A DNA stretch of 64,000 bases from Proteles cristata cristata (GCA_017311185.1 JAESUZ010002552.1:1054001-1118000); one strand, 5' to 3'; positions 33,940 through 45,739 are shown, counted from the first letter of the stretch. The notes: generated by a model from the letters alone, not told the origin. Numbers and translations are program-made.

Positions 33940-34325
33940 AGGTTAGTGGCTTTTGTGATCTTAAAAACCACTCGGGACTTTCCAGTTCCACTTCTATGCG
34001 ATCTGACTCAGTAGATCTGAGCCCATCGTCCAGGAATTTGCCTGAGTTTTCCTGGTGAGCCTGGTACCACACTTCCATAATAAAATGATGCCAGTGCCTC
34101 AATCAAAGTTTTTTGAATGAATGAAGAAAACCAAGAAATTGAAGGACAACCAAAAAATCTGTGATTTTAGTAAGGTCTATGGATTTTACCAATGTGATTT
34201 TCCTAGTTTTTATATTGCATAGAGTTATACCGAATGTGACTATTTAGGGAAGCTGGGTGAAGGCCTTTTTGTAAATTCCTAGGTGAGTCCATAATTTTTT
34301 CAAAGCAAAAAAGTTTTTTTTAACT
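33940..34325. other. AT-rich DNA, nothing firmly recognised
   Basis: The part 33990-34080 has weak resemblance to a hAT-Charlie non-autonomous element ('ctgactcagtagatctgag'). No gene is seen. Confidence 0.3.
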
Positions 34326-34330
34326 CTCTT

Positions 34331-34571
34331 GTTTTTTTCTTTTCTTTTTTAGCTTTTTTAATGTTTTATCTTTTTTGAGAGAGAGAGAGAGAGAGACAGC
34401 ATGAGCTGGGGAGGGTTAGAGGGAGAAGAAGATACAGAATCTGAAGACAGGCTCCAGGCTCTGAGCTAGCTGTCAGCACAGAGCCCGACGCAGAGCTGGA
34501 ACCCACAAACCGTGAGATCATGACCTGAGCCAAAGTCAGACGCTGAACCGACTGAGCCACCCAGGCCCCCC
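34331..34571 (-). mobile_element. Felid SINE, antisense
   Basis: The T-rich start at 34331 is the reversed tail. An AG tract, 'gctagctgtcagcacagagc' and the head ending 'gagccacccaggcccccc' follow. Target-site duplication 'actctctt' lies at 34323-34330 and 34572-34579. Confidence 0.94.
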
Positions 34572-34579
34572 ACTCTCTT

Positions 34580-34890
34580 CAGACCACCTGCCTCCTGACA
34601 TCTAACTCCACCCTGTGGAGAACATCAACATCCACAGATGTTGTCTGTTGAGTATAGTTAACTATCTACTTAATTGTTATACAATTAATTCTCTATTATT
34701 AATGAAAAGCATTCAGTTTTTGCTCAATTTCTCAATATCCTCCAAAATAATCTAATAAAAAATATTTCCTTGTTAAGTAAGGTATACACTAACATTATTT
34801 GGGGAAGTTAGGGACAACTGCTGATATGATATAGATGAGTCTCTGTTACAAACCCAGAATCCAGACACTTTGCATCTTCATGTGCGTGTG
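34580..34890. other. AT-rich DNA, nothing recognised
   Basis: About 300 bp of AT-rich sequence without repeat hallmarks or frames. Confidence 0.4.
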
Positions 34891-34895
34891 GATCC

Positions 34896-35067
34896 CAGTG
34901 GCTCTCAGACTTGACCGTACATTAAACATGGCCCGGGGAGCTTTTAAAAATCCCAGTGCCCAGGCCACACCCCATTCCCATTAAAATGAGAATTTCTAGG
35001 GTGGGGACCAGGCCTCAGTATTTTTTAAAGCCCCACATGATTCCAACCAGGGCCGTGGGCACTGCTG
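34896..35067 (+). mobile_element. MER5A DNA transposon (hAT-Charlie)
   Basis: The order 'cagtggctctcagacttg', 'ggggagcttttaaaaatccc', 'tgcccaggccacacccca', 'aggcctcagtattttttaaa' and 'gattccaaccagggccgtgg' matches MER5A, a short non-autonomous hAT element. It has no coding capacity. Confidence 0.88.
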
Positions 35068-35131
35068 GGGAGTGAGAGTGTGAGGGCACCCATGGGCCCC
35101 GCTCGGGTAGAGAAACTCTGAGGTTCCTTCT

Positions 35132-35354
35132 TTTCTTTTCTTTTTTTTTAATGTTTTATTTATTTCTAGGAGAGAGAGAGAGACAGCGTGAGCAGGGGAG
35201 GGTCAGAGAGAGAGGGAGTCACAGACTGAAACAGGCTCCAGGCTCCGAGCTGGCAGTCAGCACAGAGCCTGACGCGGGGCTCGAACCCACGAACTGTGAG
35301 ACCATGACCTAAGCGAAAGTCGGACGCCCAACCGACCAAGCCACCCAGGCGCCC
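35132..35354 (-). mobile_element. Felid SINE, young subfamily, antisense
   Basis: Young-type blocks in reverse: 'gagtcacagactgaaacagg', 'gctggcagtcagcacagagc', 'ctaagcgaaagtcggac'. A perfect 14-bp target-site duplication 'ctgaggttccttct' lies at 35118-35131 and 35355-35368. Confidence 0.96.
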
Positions 35355-35368
35355 CTGAGGTTCCTTCT

Positions 35369-37195
35369 GAACTGCTGCTATATTCAGCTCAGAAAAAGCC
35401 ACTACACCGTCCAAGGGAGGATGGGCTCTGTGACTTCTCTGCCGTTTGTCATTCCTCAAAGTGGGGGCCTGGAGGCGGGCGGGACTCATGCTAGCCTTCT
35501 GACCGAGGCCTGCGTTTTTGACTAGCTGCTCTCCACAGGTGCAGCTGCCTCCTTGTCTGGGTGTCTGAAAAACTCCTTTCAAAGCAGATCAACATTTCAC
35601 GTGGTTCTGATGACGCTCGGTGGTCCCCACAAGTCCTCCCCACCCCCCGCCTGACTGGCTCATTTACAAAAAGGCCCACAGTGTCTCTCCAGGTCAGCAG
35701 CTTTTCATGAGATCTGCCAGGTCCATGCCAGTCTTGGGACAGAGTGGCCGGGGGCCGTCTTCTCTGAGTGCCTTGTGACAGAATGAAAAGCAGCTGGTGC
35801 CCAGCTCCAGGGCCAGACCACCAGGCTGAGGGACTGAGGGGACCTCCTGCAGTCACAGAAAGGATGCAAGACCCCTTTGGGGAGAAGCTATTATCCCTTG
35901 ATGATGTAGTTCTCTGTGTGCTATTAAGAAGGCCGTTTTCCCAAGCTAGGCCTGGTTCTGCAGGTTGTAGTGCAAGGTCATGGTGCTGGACGCCTGCAGA
36001 CAGCCATGTTCCTTCTTGGGCCCCCGAGGACTCTCCACTCCTGCTCCATCTCAGGCAGCTGAGGGGGGCCGGAGGGGCCAGGAGGGGTCCCTCACTGACA
36101 ATCTGCAAGCTGCCACCTAGGACAAGGATAACGTGCCTATATCTGGAGATTGCCACTCACTCGGACTGTGCAGCGTGGGGCCCGGAAGCCCCGTCAGAGA
36201 TGGCCTAGTTACCTAATGGGGCCTGGCTGGCTGCCAGCTGGCAAAGGCTTCCAGCTCGCTCTGCTCTCCCCAGAGTCACCTGGAGGCCGCTAAACATCTC
36301 AGCTCCGAGGACATCTCCCCTGTCCCTACCCACGCCTGCCTACCCACTCCAGATCCCTCCTCCTTTCCACCCTCCTCCCTCGCTTGGCACGGAGTTGTAG
36401 ACCGAGCCGGGAGAGAAAGGCCTCACACTGATTTGAACAAAAAAAGTGAACTTTCAGTGGATGAATTGGATGACCCGAACGGCAAAGAAAAAGGCAGCTT
36501 GTAATTTTGAGTCTGGCCACTGTAATAGCCCAGCTTTATTTATCCCGTGTCCCAGATACTGCATGTTACACATTAAATCCTCCCGATCCCCTAACAGGAC
36601 TCATATTTTCTCGTGCCCATTTTAGAGATGAGAAATTGGAGGTCCAGCTTTGACTTGAGCCTGCATGTTTCATCAGTGGGTTCTTCTGTGTAAGTTCCAG
36701 AATCCTCCTCATTAAGACCAGAGGCACACTCTTATTGCCCTGGGAAGGCACCAGAGCCCCTCTGCCTGGGGGACCGATACTCTTCACTGAGGAGCAGGCC
36801 CCCTAGAGTGGGAGATTGGGGAAGGAGGGCCTTATTGACTGTTGGGTAAAAATGGCCTAGAGGACAGAGCCCCCCCTCTCAGAGCAGAGAGTCAAGATGT
36901 ATAGACCCGGCCCTGTCTCTGAGCCCCTCTACCAGGACATTCTAGGAAGAGGCTCATGTCAAAGATGAGGTGATCCAATTTCTGTTCAAATCTGCCATAG
37001 GGTCGTAGAGGAAAGAAGGAATGGTGGGTCTACTTCTCCAGGTGAAGTTTCTCCAGGTGAAGTAGAGCAGAGACCCTCCCACCCTGATCCCAGAGAAAGG
37101 GAAAAGCTCATGAATCAGTTGAATGGATTTAGGATAAGCATCTTACACTGTCTCTCTGTTAACATTTTTCTACCTCTATGTATTGTCAGGGAGCT
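35369..37195. other. Single-copy-like DNA; weak MIR at 36535-36665
   Basis: The longest frame, antisense 36156-35491 (221 codons), overlaps GC-rich sequence, has no domain and runs into the SINE region, so I do not call a gene. 'tttagagatgagaaattgga' near 36623 suggests an antisense MIR remnant. Confidence 0.4.
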
Positions 37196-37241
37196 TTGGT
37201 AGTTTAGTGTGCTCAGAATACTTAGAATAGTGCCTGACACA

Positions 37242-37860
37242 TAGTCAGTAACATGCTGGTGTTAGCTACACTAGTCAGTGTATGTACTATATACATAATG
37301 CAGTCAGTACCGTGCTGGGTTAGCTATACTGGTTAGTGTATACACTGTATACACAGTGCAGTCAGTACCATGCCAGGTTAGCTATATTGGTCATTGTATA
37401 TACTGTATACACAGGACAGTCAGTACCATGCCGGCTTAGCTATACTGGTTAGTGTATACACTGTATACACAGTGCAGTCAGTACCGTGCCAGGTTAGCTA
37501 TATTGGTCATTGTATATACTGTATACACAGGATAGTCAGTACCATGCCTGGTTAGCTATACTGGTTAGTGTATACACTGTACACACAGTGCAGTCAGTAC
37601 CATGCCGGGTTAGCTATATTGGTCATTTTATATACTGTATACACAGGACAGTCAGTACCGTGCCGGGTTAGCTATACTGGTCAGAGCATATGCTGTATAC
37701 ACAGTGTAGTCAGTACCATGCCAGGTTAGGCGTACTGGTCAGTGTTTATACTATATACACAGTGCAGTCAGTGCCGTGCCGGGTTAGCTATACTGGTCAG
37801 TGTTTATACTATAAACATAGTATAGTCAGTACTATACTGGCATTAGCTAGTGGTAGTAGT
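37242..37860. repeat. 58-bp minisatellite with alternating units
   Basis: The motif 'CAGTCAGTAC' (or a one-base variant) recurs at 37301, 37359, 37417, 37475, 37533, 37591, 37649, 37707, 37765 and 37823, exactly 58 bp apart. A related 'tagtcagtaa' precedes it at 37242. Each unit also holds 'GGTTAGCTAT' and 'CTGTATACACAG'-like blocks. From 37311 to 37658 two unit types alternate three times (type A 'actggttagtgtatacactg', type B 'attggtcattgtatatactg'), giving a 116-bp higher-order period. The later units are of other types. Upstream 'cttagaatagtgcctgacac' looks like a MIR tail that seeded the array. Confidence 0.96.
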
Positions 37861-37922
37861 GGTCTCTTTTGAGACCGGAATAATTTTCAGCAGGTGACAC
37901 CCTGGCTAAATAAAAGAACTTC

Positions 37923-38133
37923 TTTTTGTTTTAAGTTTATTTATTTATTGAGACAGGGAGAGAGAGAGAGAAGGAACACACAAGCAGGGAGGGGCAGAGA
38001 GGAGAGACAGAATCCCAAGCAGGCTCCACACTGTCAGCACAGAGCCCGATGCGGGACTCACCCACTGTGAGATCACGACCTGAGTTGAGATCAGTAATCA
38101 GACGCTCAACCGACTGAGTCACCCAGGTGCCCC
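37923..38133 (-). mobile_element. Felid SINE, antisense
   Basis: The reversed tail 'aagtttatttatttattgag', an AG tract, 'cacactgtcagcacagagcc' and the head ending 'cacccaggtgcccc' are present. A target-site duplication with one mismatch lies at 37905-37922 and 38135-38152 ('ctaaataaaagaacttct'). Confidence 0.95.
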
Positions 38134-38249
38134 TACTAAATAAAAGAGCTTCTTGACAGTTACATATCAGACATATCAGAATATTCTACAAAGAAAAGCA
38201 GTAGCCTCTCCTTCCCTGGCCCATTGTATGAACTGTTTCAACCAAGGAG

Positions 38250-38425
38250 AAACATAATAAACATTTATCTGAGTACCTACTACGCGCTGGGCACTTTTGT
38301 GTGCACCATCTCGTGCGGTCCTGACCTAAGCTCAGAAGGACATTCCCTTTTCTGGAGAAGGAAGCCGAGGTTCAGAGAGGTCATGAGCCTTGCCCCTGAT
38401 TTACAGTGCCACTCAGGCCTCCATG
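38250..38425 (-). mobile_element. MIR SINE remnant
   Basis: Antisense MIR blocks: 'tgagtacctactacgcgctg', 'ggagaaggaagccgaggttc' and 'agagaggtcatgagccttgc'. Confidence 0.75.
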
Positions 38426-38429
38426 CCAT

Positions 38430-40890
38430 TTTAACTGCATCCAATGAAAGAAGATGGACAGACAGTATGACCTTCAGAAAACCCTCACGGCCCGAAGCAC
38501 CTCACTTGGGCTCACTCAAGCCATCAGCAAAAGGGAGATCAGAAAACCATCATGCTTTCCTCAAAGGGTTTCTCTTCTGTCACAGTAATAAATTCTCCCA
38601 ACATTAGCAGGACCCGAGGGAGGGGGACGGACTGGTCAGCCCAGGCCATTGACTGACAGCTCTGGAGCGAGCCCGCATGGACAGAGGGCGGCCGGCATTC
38701 TGTGTGCGGAGACGGTAGGCAGGGTGATCGCTGGGCTCCCGTGAGAACAGACGGTCCGCGAGGCTTTGACTCACACTTTGTAAATTGGTTTCATGCATGG
38801 GCTATCAATGGGGGCCTGGCTAGATAATAGGATTTTCCAGCACAGTTCTTCTCCCCGCTCCTCTGCAGCCTTCCACATCTCCATGCAGAGCGCTCATAGG
38901 GATGTGATGTGCTTGGCAAGGCAAGCCCCGGTCAGGCGCCACGGCTCTGGCAGGGGGCCGTGCAGATCTAAGAGGCCATGGTTCAGAGCTGCCTCGGAGG
39001 ATGGCTTATGTGCTCCACTAGCACAGCTGGGGGAGGACGGCATCCTAGGCAGCCCCTGCCAGGCAGCCATGCCTGCTTGCTCCGGGGGAGGGTGTTCAGA
39101 AAGTGGCCATGGGGCCTCCGTGACTGCTTGTAGCTTAACTGCATGGTCCCGCCAGCCTTGACCGTCCACAGCAACTCCCTGCCACATGCAGTCGGACTCC
39201 AGAAGAGGCCCAGCAGAGCCCAGAAAACCCAAGCTGCCCAATGTAACCATTTCTTAGAATCTGAGCCTTAGGGAAAGTGAGTTACTGGGGAAATGCACTC
39301 AGGAGAGGCAGGTGAGGGACGGAAGTCTGGGCTGAGATCAGCTCTAGCCTGGGACTCCAGGATCATGGATTATATGTCCACATCGGAGTCACCTTGAGGC
39401 AAGTGGGGCTGGTCTTGTGTCCCCCGGGGTCAGCCAGTCATTGTCCGATGGCTCAAGGCGAGGTGAGGTGACGAAGGCAGGGTGTTATGACCCTCTGGGG
39501 TCAGGTGGCTCCCATTTGTCTAGCGAAGGGGGGCAGCTGTGAGCTCTAGCAGCCTCAGCTGGGGGGTGAGTGCACCGGGCCAGCCACGGGGATCTGCGCG
39601 GGGTACCTGCTGGTGCTTGCACCATACCTGGGGGGATACTGCCCGGGCCCTGCTCAGCCGTCACCCCATCAAGAGCCAGCGTGGTGACTCTGACTTCTAG
39701 AAAGCCAGAAGGCCGTGGAATTAGATGACATTACAGTGAGCAATGTCTGCGACATCGCCCAACACTTGTTCCTGAAACAACAAAGGGACAAAGGGAGTTC
39801 ACAGACCTGTTCTCTCATCTCTTCCTAGCAGGGACATGTGCCCACTGCCCTTATCAAGGGTAGAAGTGGGGACTTCTTGCCCAGGCTCCCCGAAGCCAGA
39901 GCCAGCTCCGTCTGCATCGCGGTACACGGGACACCTATCAAAGCTACCCTGTGACAACCCAAAGCTTCCTCCCCCAGAACCACAACTACAAGTTTTCTGA
40001 TGAAACACGAATGCCCGCCTCCGATGCGGAAAAGAGATTAAATTGGGAACAATCTTAATTCTTTCTGGCAGAGAGAAGCGAGCGAGGGCTGTCAGTTCCC
40101 CCTTGATATATTGTTAAGGAAATCCAGGTTTAAAGGTATTTCATAAGTTTTCCTTTGCCTGCTAATAAAGAGAGTCAGCTAACGGAATCCGATCACCAGG
40201 CGAGATGGTAATGAGATAATGTGGTGTACTCAACAGAGACCCAGCCGGCTCCTTGAAATTCCTCCGAGAGGGAGTTTCTGAAGTGCCACATTGTGACGAG
40301 GAAGGGAGAGGAAGAAAGAAGGAGAGAAGGGAAAATGGGCATAATTAGCTGAGTAGATTAGGTGATTCAACAAAGATCATACAGTCACAGCAGGCTGAAA
40401 AGCTGTGGTATTTATCAACATACCTCAAGGATGCTTCCTGGTCTCCAGGCCTTTCTATTTTCTCAGCGACACAAGTGAGCTCAGCGCTGTCTTTTGGGAA
40501 TATCCAGAGACTGCAGGCCTTGTCATAAACAAATAGGCAGACTTGGCTGGTGTCTTCAGCGGCTGGCTAGCTGTGGGGCTCAGCTAGGTCTCCCTGAAGA
40601 GCCCACGGGTATGGGGACATAGGGTGCGTTCCCAGGAACCCTAGCTGGGTGCTCAGGTCGGACGGGTTGTGATGGGGCCTCAGCTCCACTCTGATGGTGT
40701 TTAGCTCACGTCGTCAATGTGCCAGGGCTGAATTGTGACCCGTGCATGCCCTGGGACGGGTGAATTCTGTGCATGCAGCTGGGTGCCAAGGACCAACCTG
40801 TTCATCGGACTAAAGAAGAGGATCCATTCACATGCTAAGACAATGTGACGCAAGGCCTAAGGCAATAAAATTAACTTCTTCAAAACTCCT
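38430..40890. other. Single-copy-like block, possible regulatory DNA
   Basis: No gene is seen. A CpG-elevated patch lies at about 38655-38765. From 40015 to 40420 the sequence is AT-rich, purine-rich and free of repeats, with several AGATTA/AGATAA and TAAT cores. It could be a conserved non-coding element, which I cannot test here. Confidence 0.4.
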
Positions 40891-40897
40891 ACTTAGT

Positions 40898-41126
40898 GGG
40901 GCACCTGTGTGGCTCAGTTAGTTAAGCGTCCGACTTCAGCTCAGGTCATGATCTCATGGTTCGTGAGTTCAGGCCCCACGTCGGGCTCTGTGCTCACAGC
41001 TAGCTCAGAGTCTGGAGCCTGCCTCTGATTCTGTGTCTCCCTCTCCCTTTGCCCCTGCTCGCTCTCTGTCTCCTTGTCTTTCTGAAATAAATACATGTTA
41101 AAAAAATTAAAAATAAATGAATAAGT
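40898..41126 (+). mobile_element. Felid SINE
   Basis: It starts 'GGGGCACCTGTGTGGCTCAG' and has a B-box-derived 'gagttcaggccccacgtc'. A small duplication 'cagctagctcagag' is present in the body. Target-site duplication 'aaaactcct' lies at 40882-40890 and 41127-41135. Confidence 0.94.
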
Positions 41127-41139
41127 AAAAACTCCTTAC

Positions 41140-43560
41140 TATTTAAGCTAGCTCAGCCACTGTGCCCACTCCACCCTCAAGCTCACCTTTATAGGGGTAG
41201 ACGTTTTTCTTCTGTGAGAAACTCATGTAGGCTCTGATAACTCTTTCCAGAAAAAGTACAGACAGACACCCAAGTTGTGGTGCAGTTTCAGAGGTCCACA
41301 CATCCTGACCATGAACCCCAGGTTTCAGAATCCTGGAGAAAAAGGGATGCACCCCACTGAGGCAGATGTGACCTGGGCAGGAGACCGTCCACCAGCCCGT
41401 GACACGCGGGGTCTGGGGTGGGCTCTGGTTTTAATTGTCTGTGCTTTCCTGGTTGTGATTTCAGGCCTCTGGGTCTCCTCGTGAAAGAGTAGCCAGTGGC
41501 CAGCAGCGTAGAGGCCAGGAATCATGGCCCTCAGATTCACGAAGGCACCTGCACAACTGATCTCTTGTCTTGTGGGATCTGGGTCACCTCTACTCTGTTC
41601 TCCAAGTGACTCAGCAGATGATCTCCTGGAAGGAAAGGGGCTTTAGAAGGCAGCGAGGAGGGGCAAGTAGGGGGACTGTGTGCCCGCAACAATCAGGCTG
41701 GAGGGCAGAGAACCCCAAGGGACAGAGTGGTGGCAGCCAGGAAGGAGGGTGGGCCCGGCGTGCAGCTGGGTGTGAGAAGGAGCACGGAATTGTTACCCGC
41801 GGGCGGCTCCTGGCTTCCTGCAGCAGAACCAGAGGAGACCTGAGCTGACTATAGTCATAAGTTTAGATACCAGCCATTAGCTTTGCTGTCCAAACGGGGT
41901 TTCTCTCCCTCAATGATCACTGATGTATCGTGTCCCCGTAATTGTGTATTGTATTTTGGCAGTGGTGCATCCAGAGGAGATTGGAAACCCAGATCGAACC
42001 CTTCCTCCCCAGCACAGCATCCATCACATGCTCTGAAGGGACAGGGTGAAGTGAGGGAAGAGTCGGGGGGTGCTCACGCACAGCCAGAAAAATGTGGGAA
42101 CTGGCTCCGACCTCAGAATCCTCCATGGCCCAGTATCTTCTCTGGACAGCGCCCACATGGCTCTGGTGTGTGGGCCCCGCACAAGGAGAACAGGGCCTTG
42201 TCAACAGGGGCCTTGGGATCACAGGGGCCGGGCCCTTCCACTCATTCATTCACCGACCGGCATTTTTGCAGCATCTCCCACATGCCAGGCACTGTTCTGG
42301 GCTGCAGGGATAGAGCTGTGAACAGGATAGACCACACCCGTGGAGCAGGCATTCTAAAGAGGCTCTCAGGCACAAGTTCCTGGTTATATAGCACACGAGC
42401 CCAGGTGAGCTCCCCAGCCCCGCTCCCTACAGGGCAGGCCCCTCATCAAAGTGGTCCAGGAATAGCTTTGGGGCCCCCAACCACGCCTCTGTGTCTCCTT
42501 CCTCTTTCCACCGCACCAGGTGCCAGGCATGGCTCTGGAGGGGTTCTCTGAGTGACCCAGGGCAGATCACTTCCCTTCTCTGCTCCTCGGAGGCTAATGA
42601 CACCAGCTCCAGTCACATCCCTAAGGTATCTTTGGGATGAGGGGACCCATAGAAAGTCCCACTGGGGAAAAGCTTTCAGGAATCATTGAGCCCAATGCCC
42701 TCATTTCATAGAAGAAGAAACTGAAGTCCAGAGCGGCACCTGATGAGGACGTGTCAGAGAAAGCTCTTGCTGAGTGGAAAATGCTGTAGGTTTGAAGGAT
42801 TGTTATATTACCAGTGTCAGGTTTCCTTTGAGGACACTGACTGGTCTCCCGCGACCCAGGCAAGGAAGGGAGGCACAAGTCAAGAGTCATTCCCTGCAGG
42901 TCTTGGAGTCCTTTATTTGCCCTCCAAGACCTCATTGGTCCCGAGCCTCATGTGGATCCCCCTGCTGTGGCCGCCCAACCCCACTATGATGATTGAAGCT
43001 GTTTATTGCTTTCTGGCGTGGCGGGGGAGGCTGGAGTTATAGGCTAATTAAACCACAGACAGATTCCTCAGCAGTTGGCTAGGACCGTAAGTGCTGTTAC
43101 AACAGTAAAAGGCCAGAGATGACAGATGGAGCTTTTTCGAGATTATGTCACCGTCACCCCCCAAACACAGCTTTCACTCCAGCCCTGAGCTACAGGGCCA
43201 TGCTCCATGGAGTGACTGCTCTGCATCAGGGAAGCCTACAGACAATTAGGGGAAAAAGCAAAAACAAAAGACAAAGCGAGTAGAACTGGCTGAGTCCAAA
43301 TGCAACGGCGAGGGACAGCAACCTGGTCTCTCCTGCAATCTCCTGGGAAGGATATAAAACCATTCAAGAGGGTTCTCCGTGGAAGGATAGGGAAGTCCTT
43401 CCCAAAGTCTAACTGAGATCTGCTCTGCTGCCAAGACACATAAGGGAAGGGGGAAGGAAAACGATACCTGTGTCGAGGGAACAGCAAGCTGGGAGAGGGC
43501 TCCTTCAGGATGGCCAGCGACCACAGGCCTTCGACCTTCAGAATGGCTGTTTCTTTTTGA
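41140..43560. other. Single-copy-like DNA with small old repeats
   Basis: An antisense L2 3' end piece lies at about 42238-42325 ('ccactcattcattcaccgac', 'catgccaggcactgttctgg'). MIR-like bits may lie at 42545-42740. A 222-codon frame (41883-42551) overlaps that L2 piece and has no domain, so it is not called. The stretch 42990-43240 looks non-repetitive. Confidence 0.45.
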
Positions 43561-43576
43561 GATCCCCAATTCAGAG

Positions 43577-43699
43577 CACCTGGGTGGCTCAGTCGGTTAG
43601 GTATCTGACTCTTGGTTTGGGCTCAGGTCATTATCTTGCGGTTTGTGAGTTCTAGACCCGCATGGGGCTCTATGCTGACAGCGCGGAGCCTGCTTGGGA

Positions 43700-43740
<41 letters not shown>

Positions 43741-43799
43741 CCTCCTCTGCTTATGCTCTCCCTCTCTCTTTCAAAAATAAATAAATAACTTTAAAAAAA
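43577..43799 (+). mobile_element. Carnivore SINE, older subtype
   Basis: The body reads 'gactcttggtttgggctcag' and 'gacagcgcggagcctgcttg', with a (TC)n tract of about 18 units. This differs from the other copies and looks like an earlier carnivore SINE subtype. Target-site duplications 'atccccaattcagag' (43562) and 'atccccaatttacagag' (43800) flank it. Confidence 0.93.
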
Positions 43800-44004
43800 A
43801 TCCCCAATTTACAGAGAGAATTATTCTCAACTGTACCTTCTTCCTATCACCTCTTCCAGGAAGTTGATCTAGATGAGATTAAACCAAAATCTGGACTTCA
43901 CTTTGGTTGCCATGCTACCCACAGTCAATGAGCTGGAGGGAGGAGAAAGAGAAAGGCAGATGGATGTTCTCCTCACTGAAAATAACCTGCGGGGAAAGCC
44001 TTCT

Positions 44005-44195
44005 CCTGGTGCACAGAATCAGCCAAGTTGGGTTTGAGTCCCCCCTCTGCCTCTCGACACTTTGTTTAACTTTCTCTGGGCTTCTGGTTCCTCCGCTGCA
44101 GTAAATATGGCAACATATTCCTGTCTTGTGGGGGTGTCATGAAGCTCCCAAGGGATCATGCATTTAAAACACCAAAGCGCTTGGCAGAAGTGAAT
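44005..44195 (+). mobile_element. MIR SINE remnant
   Basis: Sense MIR blocks: 'cagaatcagccaagttgggt', 'ttaactttctctgggcttct', 'agtaaatatggcaacatatt' and 'caccaaagcgcttggcagaa'. Confidence 0.75.
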
Positions 44196-44199
44196 TGTG

Positions 44200-45735
44200 G
44201 TCCTTGAACCACTCCTTGGAGAACGTGGGCTCCAAGAGGAATTGAACTTGCTTTACCCAGAAAGAGGACTGTTTCCTTGTTGATGAATGCTTTGTAGCCT
44301 TTAGAACCAGAACAGTCACCCTGAGGTCTAGGCAGATGCCCACCTGCTGCGAGGCCCCTGAAGGTACAGATCCCAGAGATCCTGTGACTGCGAGATGGAG
44401 GGGCTGGTGTTCGAGGGAGGCCTGGCTCCCACCTCTCTCCAGCTTGGCAGATGCTATAAATCCAACCAGGCTATTTATCTCCTTCCCCGCTGCCCGTGCT
44501 CCTCAAAACCTACAAGGTCACTTGGCCCGGCTGGAGTTCCGGCTCGAGCACTGATGTGATGCAGTCTGACAGCCCTGTCTCCCGCTGCCAGGCTGGGGCA
44601 TGGACGGGGCTGCCGGGCTGCTGCGGGGGCTGGGTGGGATGGGGACAGGCAGCTGTGTCTTGGCCTGGTGGTGGCCTGGGGGAGGCCAGTGGGACCAAGG
44701 AGCTGTAAATTGCTATAACATAGAAGAGCTGAAGAGTGGCTTGCAAGAATTCACCTGCACTCTCCCCCGTCCTCCCCTCTGCCACCTTCACCATGGACCT
44801 CCATCCCCGAGACCGGCCGCACAGTCTGCCCGACTCCAGGCCACGGGTGAGGAAGAAGAGGGGACCCGAGCTCCTCTCACGCTGCCCTGGGAATGGTCAT
44901 CTCTCTTCTGTGGCCCATCTCTTCCACCATGATACGCAGCCGGACCTAGCCCGTGTGGCCCCGCCTCCCGGGCCATACCTTTCAGCGGTCCCCTTCAGCT
45001 CTCCCAGACGAGAAGAGCCAGAACTGTCACTTGGAGAGTCTCTGCTTTGTGCCCAGGGGGTAGTGACGCACTCAATCTCCATACCCTGAAGAGAGTTGAG
45101 AACTGCTTACAGAGGTGCGGGCAGGGTTAGGGACACTAACCAAGGGCAGTACACTGTCCCTAGACTGGCAACAGCAGAGTCCCTCACCGCCCCTGGGCCT
45201 CAAGGGACAACTGAAGGAGCAGTTACTGGCCTGGAAGAGAGAAACTTTCAGGGCAGTGGGGAGGGGGCTGGCTGATAGAAGCTGTGGTCATTGATTAAGG
45301 GACACAGGCAGCTGGTAGAGGTCCTGCCTTCAAAGGAGTTGAGGGAATCAATCCCCCACCTCACTGTTCTCCTGTCCTTTGATATTACGCAGTTACCGCC
45401 CATCAGAGAGCAATCAGAGGCCAGAGAGCAAGGAAGCTCATTGGTGGTGTGCAAGTGGGGGCGGGGTGGGCCAGAGCAGGGTGAGGATGGGTGGAGAGGG
45501 GCCCAGGGAGGCCAAGAGCAGGTAGTCAGCGCACGCGAGATAGGAACATGCTCATTTACGAGCGGCCGGAGTCAACAACTGATGGCAGCCAGAGCCTACC
45601 CCCATGCTCTCTCTAATGGCTTGTCTAATGTCTTATCTCTAAGAAAGTAGGACAGCAGGTAAGGGAGAATGGATCACAGCTTTCTCATCTCACCTGATCC
45701 GTGCTTCCAGCCCCCGACAGCTCCCCAGCTCCTGA
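44200..45735. other. Single-copy-like GC-rich DNA, one weak exon-like spot
   Basis: No gene is established. At 44793 an ATG stands in a good initiation context ('ttcaccATGGac'), and 54 bases later a strong splice-donor-like 'CGG|GTGAGG' occurs at 44844-44852. No promoter, acceptor or homologous protein was recognised, so this is recorded only as a curiosity. Confidence 0.35.
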
Positions 45736-45739
45736 TACT

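Noticed and set aside
35491..36156. Antisense open frame of 221 codons
   Set aside because: GC-rich composition, no recognisable domain, other long frames overlap it on the plus strand, and no promoter, splice or poly-A context.
41883..42551. Sense open frame of 222 codons
   Set aside because: It runs through an antisense L2 remnant at about 42238-42325 and has no domain. Random openness in GC-rich DNA is the simpler reading.
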